From an uncultured Streptococcus sp. (GTDB lineage Bacteria > Bacillota > Bacilli > Lactobacillales > Streptococcaceae), in NCBI GenBank assembly GCA_905373305.1, contig CAJPSM010000011.1, positions 1 through 25,501 of the forward strand: 25,501 nt of DNA, written 5' to 3'. The notes below the pieces were generated by a model. That model had not been told where the DNA came from and did no database searches. It worked only from the letters and a program-made list of their open reading frames with translations. The position numbers and the translations under genes were made by a program. Within the stretch, counting starts at the first letter, position 1. Each line of letters begins with the position of its first letter. This document shows positions 20,718 through 25,501 of this stretch, one piece after another.

Positions 20718-22058
20718 TTAGTTTTCCTTTCTTCCGATTATCTTCCTGTATGGCAACCATGCATACTGATTCGCATTGATTGTGTGATCATTTGCATCTT
20801 CCGGCTCATCTTTTCCTTCTTTCCATGAGTAAGTGTTTAGCTCTTTGATATGATTCATACAATGACTTAACACATAGTAACAACCTTGAGCTAACCAACC
20901 AATTTGAAAGTTGATCCGGTCAATAATCTTGGTTTTCTTATAAGCATTGTTAAAGATATACAGACAGCCGTATTGTCGCTTGTATTTGTTTAATTCTGTA
21001 ATTGTTGCTTGGTCCGCACTATCAACAAAGACATCACGCGCCAATCCCCATTCACTACGATTGCGTTCTAGGAAATTGATAAACTTGACCACAGTATCAG
21101 ATGGTGCAATCGGTACATCAAGATCAGCGTTGTTGTAGACTTCCTCATCCAACGTGTATAACTTTCCGTCATCTGATATCCCTTGGAAAATCATTGCAAT
21201 TGTATCCGGACTACTTGCTGAGTAAGCTGTATCTAGTCCAGCTGTGAACCGCTGGAACGTGACCGTATTCTTGACAAAGGACTTACTCAACACGTGTTTT
21301 TTACTATCAAAGTTAACGAAGACAATTCCTGTTGCTCGGCCACGTAGACCAAGTATTTTATTTTTGTAGAGCTTAGTCCCAACTGGTGCCGCATCCTTTT
21401 TCTTCTGGATGGCTTCTGGTGTCAGTGACAGGTTGTCATTAAACGTAAAAAACCAGTAACGCCATTTAGGGTTAGCTGGCTCTGATAGGTCTCGCATAAT
21501 TTCTTCCGGCACATCGCCTGCGTATTTTTTGTACGGTCTCGCCTTGTTGATGAACTCTTTGTAGACTGGTAAATCAGGATTATCCGGATTGAGCGTTGCC
21601 ATCAAATAATCATTACGTGTGGACAACTCACGAACAAACTCAATGTCAGCTGTGTTGACCTCATCAATATAGACACATCCATACTGTCCACCGAGAACCA
21701 GCTTCCATTTTTCCTTATTGTCATACCCCAATACATAAATGATTTTCCCCTCAAACTTGATGTGAGGAATCTTCGAATCTTTATCACCATTACCACAGTA
21801 GACGGCTGATTTGTGTATGTCTAAAATTCCGTTGTCCTGATTAATGATGTTCTTTTCGGCTACACCAACTGTCTTTGCTGCAATGATATGAAACTTCTTT
21901 GTGCTCCTACTGACTGCTCGCATAAACTTAACACCAACACCAACCGTTGTTTTTCCAGCGGCCGTGGTACCTTCCAAAAAGTCAGCATCAACATTATTAA
22001 AGCTGTTGCAAAAATCAATGTACTTTTGAGATAGAGGGAAACTATTCGTCAAGGCCAT
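20718..22058 (-). CDS. Terminase large subunit
   Basis: The motor and nuclease that pack phage DNA into proheads. From the ATG at 22058 (MALTNSFPLSQKYIDFCNSF) it has 446 aa; the frame is open ten codons further upstream. The ATPase part has a Walker A-like EGTTAAGKTTVGVG and a Walker B GCVYIDEVN, with the ATLNPDNPDLPVYKEF coupling segment. The nuclease part has the acidic residues of AGLDTAYSASSPDT, VFVDSAD and the C-terminal EDANDHTINANQYAW. The start overlaps the small-subunit gene by 17 bp, and ribosome-binding signals are weak (GGGCGGTG), so coupling is likely. Packaging is probably headful by gene order. Confidence 0.93.
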   Translation of the reverse strand: MALTNSFPLSQKYIDFCNSFNNVDADFLEGTTAAGKTTVGVGVKFMRAVSRSTKKFHIIAAKTVGVAEKNIINQDNGILDIHKSAVYCGNGDKDSKIPHIKFEGKIIYVLGYDNKEKWKLVLGGQYGCVYIDEVNTADIEFVRELSTRNDYLMATLNPDNPDLPVYKEFINKARPYKKYAGDVPEEIMRDLSEPANPKWRYWFFTFNDNLSLTPEAIQKKKDAAPVGTKLYKNKILGLRGRATGIVFVNFDSKKHVLSKSFVKNTVTFQRFTAGLDTAYSASSPDTIAMIFQGISDDGKLYTLDEEVYNNADLDVPIAPSDTVVKFINFLERNRSEWGLARDVFVDSADQATITELNKYKRQYGCLYIFNNAYKKTKIIDRINFQIGWLAQGCYYVLSHCMNHIKELNTYSWKEGKDEPEDANDHTINANQYAWLPYRKIIGRKEN

Positions 22059-22539
22059 CACCGCCCAACTGACTAACAATATCATCAAACTTCTTAGTTT
22101 CGTTTACCGTGGCATTGATGTCTACTTTATCAGTCCACATTTGATGTCGTTTCCCTAGTAACTCCAAAGCTTTGTTCCTATCGCTGTTCTTTGTTGGATA
22201 CTCGACAAGTTGAGGGATTTCATTGTAGACTTTTACAGACTTACCAGTCACGGGATCAGTCATCAACTCAGCTACTTTTGTCGTGACTACTGTTGTTTCT
22301 TTTGCTTGCCCTGATGCAATCTCTGACAGCATCACAAGTATTTGTTTTTGAGTCAGGATTTTTTCGTCCTGAATTTCATCCATTCTTTTTTTGATATATT
22401 CAGAAATGTCAACTTTTGTCAACAATCTTTGTCCTTGACTTCTAGCAGTCTTTTCACTATACCCTGCCTTAATAGCTGCATCTGTTGCATTCCCGCTGAT
22501 GATGTACTCATCTGCGAATCGTCTTTGTCTTTCATTCAA
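22042..22539 (-). CDS. Terminase small subunit
   Basis: A 165-aa DNA-binding protein that recognises the packaging site and recruits the large subunit. NERQRRFADEYIISGNATDA AIKAGYSEKTARSQGQRLL is the usual helix-turn-helix N-terminus of the terminase_2 family, followed by a helical oligomerisation region. Start codon is TTG at 22537-22539; AAGGTGG lies 10 bp upstream. An ATG nearby (22535) is out of frame. An ATG-GAA-AAT-TGA minicistron ends on this start (TTGA overlap) and may couple initiation. The gene directly follows an intrinsic terminator. Confidence 0.92.
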   Translation of the reverse strand: MNERQRRFADEYIISGNATDAAIKAGYSEKTARSQGQRLLTKVDISEYIKKRMDEIQDEKILTQKQILVMLSEIASGQAKETTVVTTKVAELMTDPVTGKSVKVYNEIPQLVEYPTKNSDRNKALELLGKRHQMWTDKVDINATVNETKKFDDIVSQLGGDGLDE

Positions 22540-22566
22540 TTTTCCATCACCACCTTTTTAATAATT

Positions 22567-22589
22567 AAAAAAGCCACTCGATGAGTGAC
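22567..22589 (-). terminator. Intrinsic terminator just before the terminase genes
   Basis: The minus strand reads GTCACTC, loop ATC, GAGTGGC, a 7-bp stem with one T·G pair, followed by TTTTTTAATT. It lies 28 bp before the small terminase start and after the tRNA region. Late transcripts from the upstream promoter must pass it to reach the structural genes. Confidence 0.8.
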
Positions 22590-22673
22590 TTAATGCAAGG
22601 CGACTACTACCTTTCGTGTTAATTAGAAATCAATTTGAAAGTTTTCCTTTTTTTATTTTTTGTAGTCATTTAA

Positions 22674-22760
22674 AACCTCTGAGGGAATCAAACCCTCTAG
22701 CTTATAACTTACCTAGGATATAAGTAGCTACGCAATCATGCGAGGTCCAGTCGCTCCGCA
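22674..22760 (-). ncRNA. Folded, tRNA-like leader segment
   Basis: Three consecutive hairpins on the minus strand: TGC(G)GAG...CTCGCA (22739-22760), TAGCTACTTAT...GTAAGTTATAAGCTA (22698-22730), and GAGGG-TTTGATT-CCCTC (22681-22697). A tRNA-like alternative spans 22674-22747, 74 nt: acceptor GACCTCG with AGAGGTT, an anticodon-like arm CTTAT-ATCCTAG-GTAAG (CCU, Arg), and the GAGGG T-arm. It lacks a normal D-arm, has a 10-nt variable region and U at position 56, so it is not a standard tRNA. It may be a decayed tRNA or an RNA regulatory element. Confidence 0.35.
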
Positions 22761-22837
22761 ACCATTTGTAAGTTAATGAGTGATATATGAATGCTAAGCC
22801 TGTTGCCTACCCTATTCTAGGACACAAAACACTCAAA

Positions 22838-22927
22838 GGAGAGTGTGGGATTTGAACCCACGAACCGCACATAGGCGACCACCCGTCTAGCAAACGGGCG
22901 CATTCAACCTGACTCTGCCAACTCTCC
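22838..22927 (-). tRNA. tRNA-Ser (anticodon GCU)
   Basis: A complete class II cloverleaf: acceptor GGAGAGT with ACTCTCC, D-arm GCA...TGC, anticodon arm CCCGT-TTGCTAG-ACGGG with anticodon GCU, a long variable arm, and T-arm GTGGG-TTCAAAT-CCCAC. It would decode AGC and AGU. No CCA is encoded; the bases following are TTTG, so the discriminator would be U rather than the usual G of serine tRNAs. It lies about 40 bp after a candidate late promoter and is the first gene of that transcript. It is phage-internal, far from the visible prophage end, so it is not the attachment-site tRNA seen here. Confidence 0.92.
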
Positions 22928-22932
22928 ATGTC

Positions 22933-22956
22933 AGGGAAGGCTTACTGCCTTACCCT
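22933..22956 (-). other. Hairpin between late promoter and tRNA-Ser
   Basis: The minus strand reads AGGG(T)AAGGC, loop AGTAA, GCCTTCCCT: nine pairs with one bulged T. It lies directly 5' of the tRNA and would begin about 10 nt into the predicted late transcript. There is no U-run, so it is not a terminator. It may aid tRNA 5' processing or protect the RNA. Confidence 0.55.
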
Positions 22957-22966
22957 TAATTGTTGA

Positions 22967-23016
22967 TACTACCATTCTAACAGATTTTTAGAACCGTGCC
23001 GTCCCAAATAGTCCCA
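22967..23016 (-). promoter_or_regulatory. Candidate activator-dependent late promoter with tandem TGGGAC sites
   Basis: On the minus strand two TGGGAC hexamers (23011-23016 and 23001-23006) are spaced exactly 10 bp apart, followed by an extended -10 TGTTAGAAT (TAGAAT at 22974-22979). There is no -35 consensus. If transcription starts near 22967, the repeat pair is centred around -41, the usual place of a class II activator. The DUF1492/ArpU-like gene ends 17 bp upstream and is the likely activator (inference). It would drive the tRNA and all packaging, head, tail and lysis genes. Confidence 0.6.
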
Positions 23017-23032
23017 TTTTGAACTTATGACA

Positions 23033-23434
23033 TCAGATAACTTCTTCTAAGGCTAAAATTGCCTCATTCTTCAATCTGTAATAGGTTGTACGACTCATTT
23101 TCAAGTCATAACAAATACTATCAGCCGTACCTTTATTGATATAAGTCATTCGTAGGATTGTTCTATGCTTAGGATTTGTCAGCTTGTTAATCATCCGCCC
23201 CAATTCCATTTTTCGATTTATTACAACATTGGTATCTTTCTCAATTTCGTCTTTCATCGTGATCAACTGAGCGTACACATCATCAATCTTTCTTGTCTGC
23301 CCACCTTTTACTTTAGCTTCGGCCCACTTTGGACTTGAGAGCAGGCCAGCCTCAAGTTCGTTGATTTCGTCAATACGACTCTGGATATCCATGTCAAGGT
23401 TCTGTAATTCGCTTAAAAGCTCTTTAGCCTTCAC
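23033..23434 (-). CDS. DUF1492/ArpU-like late transcription regulator
   Basis: A 133-aa protein. The N-terminal half is helical, probably coiled coil (ELLSELQNLDMDIQSRIDEI). The C-terminal half has a sigma-70 region-4-like helix-turn-helix: LTNPKHRTILRMTYINKGTA followed by DLKMSRTTYYRLKNEAILAL. This matches the DUF1492 family of streptococcal phages, related to ArpU-type late regulators that sit right before terminase genes. The start is GTG with AAAAAGGAG 8 bp upstream. The next thing downstream is the candidate late promoter, which it may activate. A short antisense RNA may overlap its leader. Confidence 0.8.
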   Translation of the reverse strand: MKAKELLSELQNLDMDIQSRIDEINELEAGLLSSPKWAEAKVKGGQTRKIDDVYAQLITMKDEIEKDTNVVINRKMELGRMINKLTNPKHRTILRMTYINKGTADSICYDLKMSRTTYYRLKNEAILALEEVI

Positions 23435-23458
23435 TCTCTATCTCCTTTTTGATATAAT
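23430..23458 (+). promoter_or_regulatory. Plus-strand promoter antisense to the regulator leader
   Basis: The plus strand has TTCACT at 23430-23435, a 17-bp spacer, and a perfect TATAAT at 23453-23458. It faces opposite to all genes around it. The -35 matches TTGACA at four of six bases. A terminator-like hairpin follows within 50 bp, so the product would be very short. Confidence 0.5.
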
Positions 23459-23464
23459 AATAGT

Positions 23465-23507
23465 GTTTGAAATTATTGCTGAGGTAGAGAGTACCTTGGC
23501 TTTTTTT
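23465..23507 (+). ncRNA. Predicted ~43-nt antisense RNA ending in an intrinsic terminator
   Basis: From the expected start about 7 bp after TATAAT, the RNA would run through GCTGAGGTA, loop GAGAG, TACCTTGGC (9-bp stem, 23478-23500) and end in TTTTTTT (23501-23507). Two of the pairs are G·U on the plus strand but become C·A and A·C mismatches on the minus strand, so the terminator is built for plus-strand RNA. It is complementary to the leader of the regulator mRNA. No protein is encoded in it. Confidence 0.45.
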
Positions 23508-23510
23508 GTT

Positions 23511-23822
23511 TTACAAAAGGCTCACTACAATCCACATCAAAGCCCAAAGGACAAGATACCAGTAAATAACTTTCCCCAGAACCTCCAACCAAGATTTTTC
23601 TGTATCGCCTTTCGGGTTTCCAGTAATCGCAGTAATGAGCAAATCAATTCCGACAGCCTGCCAGAATGTTATTCTTTGAATTTCAAATGTTGCTGCAATG
23701 ATGTTATTCCAACCGTACTGAATGACTACTCCTGCGAGCCATAGACTGATAAATAAGGTTAGTATCATACCTAAGCAACTGCCTGCTGCTTGTGGTAAGG
23801 AGTTTTTATTTTCATTTTTCAT
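23511..23822 (-). CDS. Small membrane protein of unknown function
   Basis: A 103-aa protein with three hydrophobic segments: about residues 12-34 (AGSCLGMILTLFISLWLAGV), 52-67 and 80-102 (VIYWYLVLWALMWIVVSLL). It has a polar N-terminus and a short charged loop GNPKGDTEKSW. Very rich in Trp and Leu at the C-terminus. I do not recognise a family; it resembles small membrane proteins of streptococcal phage early/middle regions. The ATG has AGGAGG 6-7 bp upstream and overlaps the preceding gene by 11 bp, so it is translationally coupled. Confidence 0.65.
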   Translation of the reverse strand: MKNENKNSLPQAAGSCLGMILTLFISLWLAGVVIQYGWNNIIAATFEIQRITFWQAVGIDLLITAITGNPKGDTEKSWLEVLGKVIYWYLVLWALMWIVVSLL

Positions 23823-24375
23823 CTGTCACCTCCTGAACTTCAATCCCTGGGCAATCGAATACCCAGCTGAACCCTGCATCTTCTAGTTCTTTGCGGGTGA
23901 AGCTATCAGTGGAGTTAATGTCGCTGGTCTTGATGACAAAATATTCGCCTGACGGATAAATATTCTTTGCGATATGTTGGCCGGTTTGGATAAATTTAAC
24001 TCGATACCGCTTCTCTTTCTCAATCTCGTAGCCGTCAAGCCAAGCACGAGCGAAAACATCTCTGTTTTCATTGATCCAAGATTTTATTTTTTCTCCCACA
24101 ATACCCTCTTTGAAAATATAGTACATAACACGATACACATCATCGCTAGGTGCTATCTCTTCATAGTATCCTGAAGTATTTCTGAATTTAAAACCATTTC
24201 TTTTTACATTGGCAATCCAATCCGCCACGAACTGCGGGATTTGAATTTTTTCTAGTTCGTCTAGTTGTTCGATTGATTCCAATATCCAATTTCTATTAAT
24301 TGTGATTGTATCTGCGATAGGCCCCTCTGTATAAGGCAAAACCTCGATACGTTTAATCAATTCCTGTTTACGCAT
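23812..24375 (-). CDS. DUF1642-like phage protein
   Basis: A 187-aa soluble protein. The pattern of the middle (IPQFVADWIANVKRNGF; KSWINENRDVFARAWLDGYE) and the following EKEKRYRVKFIQTGQ, with C-terminal FTRKELEDAGFSWVFDCPGI EV, matches the DUF1642 family of lactococcal and streptococcal phages. The -FARAWLDGYEIEKEKRY- block is its most conserved part. Function is unknown. The gene is in the variable region between replication and late genes, with GGAGG before the ATG, and is probably not essential for virion formation. Confidence 0.75.
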   Translation of the reverse strand: MRKQELIKRIEVLPYTEGPIADTITINRNWILESIEQLDELEKIQIPQFVADWIANVKRNGFKFRNTSGYYEEIAPSDDVYRVMYYIFKEGIVGEKIKSWINENRDVFARAWLDGYEIEKEKRYRVKFIQTGQHIAKNIYPSGEYFVIKTSDINSTDSFTRKELEDAGFSWVFDCPGIEVQEVTDEK

Positions 24376-24397
24376 TTTTCTACCTCCAATTCCTTTT

Positions 24398-25072
24398 CTA
24401 AAGTAGTTTTATTTGTTTTTCATAATCATTAAGTCTCTGTTGAGCAAGGTTAAAGATGCCTTTGTCAAGCTCGCAACCAACATACTCAAAACCTAACTCC
24501 TGACAAGCAATCAAGCTACTTGCTGAACCGACATGAGTATCAAGAATCTTATCTCCGTCTTTTGCGTAGTTCTGAATTAACCAGAAATAAAGATTGATGG
24601 GTTTTTGGGTTGGATGAATTCTAACCTCATTTAAAGCCTTGTTTCCTTGCTGGATATGTCCTTCGGATATTGACTTCCCTTGCAACATACCATTCCACAT
24701 ATAGCGAAATAGTCGCGTGCTATCATGCAAACTGCAGTATGCTAGCTCGCAATCTGAAAAACTTGATTGACCATTAACCTTGTCCCAAACAATGCGACCA
24801 GGGCCAAAAGAGTAGTCGAAGTAGTTCACGCCCCAAATGATTTGATTTTTTGAAACTCTAAAAAGTTCGTCAAAATAATCTCGATTTGGAATTTGCCACT
24901 CTGATGTTCTGCCATACAGTCTATTGACACCAATCGGACTGACTTTTCGACCATAGTATTCTCTTTTTTCCGGGCCAGAAAAATATGGTGGATCTACAAT
25001 AGCTAAATCAAAATAGTTATCAGGATATCTTTTCATGACATCCATACAATCTTCATTAAGAAATAATTTCAA
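24398..25072 (-). CDS. DNA methyltransferase (N6-adenine / N4-cytosine type)
   Basis: A 224-aa enzyme of the DNA_methylase N4/N6 family, transferring a methyl group from S-adenosylmethionine to an exocyclic amino group of DNA. The catalytic motif IV is IVDPPYFSGPEK near residues 25-36. The SAM-binding motif I comes later, at about 175-205 (KILDTHVGSASSLIACQELG, FEYVGCELDK), the order of the beta class. Motif I has H and A where the usual DxFxGSG has F and G, a known variation in phage enzymes of this sort. No restriction endonuclease gene is adjacent, so it is probably a solitary anti-restriction or regulatory methylase. TTG start, with GAGGTG 6 bp upstream in the preceding ORF (TTGA overlap). 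Confidence 0.85.
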   Translation of the reverse strand: MKLFLNEDCMDVMKRYPDNYFDLAIVDPPYFSGPEKREYYGRKVSPIGVNRLYGRTSEWQIPNRDYFDELFRVSKNQIIWGVNYFDYSFGPGRIVWDKVNGQSSFSDCELAYCSLHDSTRLFRYMWNGMLQGKSISEGHIQQGNKALNEVRIHPTQKPINLYFWLIQNYAKDGDKILDTHVGSASSLIACQELGFEYVGCELDKGIFNLAQQRLNDYEKQIKLL

Positions 25073-25224
25073 GTTCTCACCTCATCCATCTTAACTTTAT
25101 ACATTCGATTCCCTCGATACTTGCTCTCAAGCTGAACCTTGCATTTGGCAGCATCTCCCTCTTTCTTAAAGAAGTGAGTTTCATCTACCATATTGTCAAA
25201 ATATAGTGTTACTGTATATGACAT
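25069..25224 (-). CDS. Short ORF upstream of, and coupled to, the methyltransferase gene
   Basis: A 51-aa protein that reads MSYTVTLYFDNMVDETHFFK, then EGDAAKCKVQLESKYRGNRM and ends MYKVKMDEVRT. The AGGAGAAGAA before the ATG is a good ribosome-binding site, and the stop codon overlaps the TTG of the methyltransferase (TTGA). The beta-strand/helix pattern suggests a small alpha-beta fold. I do not recognise it. It contains the ribosome-binding site of the next gene, so its translation should couple with it. Confidence 0.65.
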   Translation of the reverse strand: MSYTVTLYFDNMVDETHFFKKEGDAAKCKVQLESKYRGNRMYKVKMDEVRT

Positions 25225-25448
25225 TTCTTCTCCTATACTTATTAAAAAATATGTTTGTTTAATGAATATTTTTTCTAAGGTTACAGGTTACATCACTTTT
25301 TGAAAAACATATTTTATAAGAAACAAGAATGCTGTTATATCAACGTTTATAGCACTTGCTATTTTTACTTATTAAATATTTTATATAAATGATGTAACCT
25401 TACTAATAGACACCCTAAAACATCAGTAGTATCAACGGTTTAGGAGGG
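25225..25448. repeat. AT-rich spacer with repeated GGTTACATCA elements
   Basis: No gene seen. On the plus strand GGTTACATCACTTTTT occurs at 25286-25301 and again at 25447-25462, preceded at the first site by an extra GGTTACA (25279). An inverted copy TGATGTAACC is at 25390-25399. TATCAACG-type repeats are at 25338 and 25429, and ATAGCA-CT-TGCTAT is a 6-bp inverted repeat at 25349-25362. The strongly AT-rich stretch with iterated and inverted copies could be a regulatory or replication site, or remains of duplicated coding sequence. Confidence 0.6.
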
Positions 25449-25499
25449 TTACATCACTTTTTTTAAAATTTTATCAAAAACAGCACTCAAACCATTGAT
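25449..25499 (-). CDS. C-terminal end of an upstream phage gene (cut by window edge)
   Basis: The only frame open from the right edge that ends sensibly reads INGLSAVFDKILKKVM and stops at TAA (25449-25451). With only 16 codons the protein cannot be identified. By position, upstream of the methyltransferase and in the expected replication region, it may be the end of a primase/helicase-type gene; this is a guess from gene order. The two other frames close within a few codons. Confidence 0.35.
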   Translation of the reverse strand: MNGLSAVFDKILKKVM

Positions 25500-25501
25500 A
25501 T

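Noticed and set aside
22619..22669. 16-codon minus-strand ORF (MTTKNKKRKTFKLISN) with AGAGG 6 bp upstream
   Set aside because: Very short, lysine-rich because the DNA is A-rich, and its apparent ribosome-binding site is the 3' arm of the tRNA-like fold. Not enough to call a gene.
22674..22747. Full tRNA-Arg(CCU) call
   Set aside because: Acceptor, anticodon and T-arms can be drawn, but the D-arm is missing, the variable region is too long and C56 is replaced; kept only as a tRNA-like structured element.
23361..23744. 127-codon plus-strand open frame across the regulator leader
   Set aside because: Overlaps two minus-strand genes and the plus-strand terminator-like hairpin, and lacks a ribosome-binding site. 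The plus-strand signals there fit a short non-coding RNA better.
25349..25367. Plus-strand terminator (ATAGCA-CT-TGCTAT followed by TTTTTA)
   Set aside because: The stem is only 6 bp and AT-rich with a 2-nt loop, and no plus-strand gene is present to terminate.
1..25501. CRISPR array, insertion sequence or integrase gene
   Set aside because: No regularly spaced repeat-spacer pattern, no transposase-like frame and no recombinase motif on either strand; the integrase is expected at the prophage end outside this window.

Overview
The window is the late (packaging, head, tail, lysis) half of a temperate siphophage inserted in a streptococcal chromosome, plus one prophage-host junction. Three things point to the Streptococcus pneumoniae/mitis group. 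The lysin is Cpl-1-like with choline-binding repeats, which suits a host with choline on its teichoic acids. The flanking chromosomal genes are dut followed by a histidine phosphatase. The dut promoter carries a SigX combox (TTCGAATA). Every protein gene called here lies on the minus strand, so the phage reads from right to left.

Host side (1-604): 5' end of a histidine-phosphatase gene, dut, and the combox. Junction (605-770): no gene, a 10-bp-phased TTTAC array, and presumably the attachment site. The late transcript ends in a strong terminator at 770-799.

From right to left inside the phage: 25069-25501 holds the last codons of an upstream gene, a repeat-rich AT-rich spacer and a 51-aa ORF. 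A DNA methyltransferase, a DUF1642-like protein, a small membrane protein and a DUF1492/ArpU-like regulator follow (23033-25072). The leader of the regulator gene carries a plus-strand promoter and terminator that could make a short antisense RNA. At 22540-23032 lie a candidate activator-dependent late promoter, a tRNA-Ser(GCU), a folded tRNA-like segment and an intrinsic terminator. Packaging and head genes follow: small and large terminase, portal, an overlapping 75-aa ORF, and a MuF minor capsid protein with an extra C-terminal HEFGH metallopeptidase-like domain. Two small ORFs and two tandem terminators come next, then scaffold, capsid and head-completion genes (12765-16455 ends with the major tail protein). 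Tail genes are the overlapping chaperone pair, a 1129-aa tape measure, a small tail protein, a 994-aa collagen-bearing tail protein, and a 678-aa DUF859-like fibre with a pyocin-knob-like region. Lysis genes are two holins and the lysozyme.

The portal, MuF, scaffold, capsid and minor-capsid order, with no head protease visible, suggests SPP1-like assembly and probably headful packaging (inference). The most unusual parts are the MuF-metallopeptidase fusion with its accessory cassette, and the late-control region where promoter, tRNA, folded RNA and terminator are packed together.
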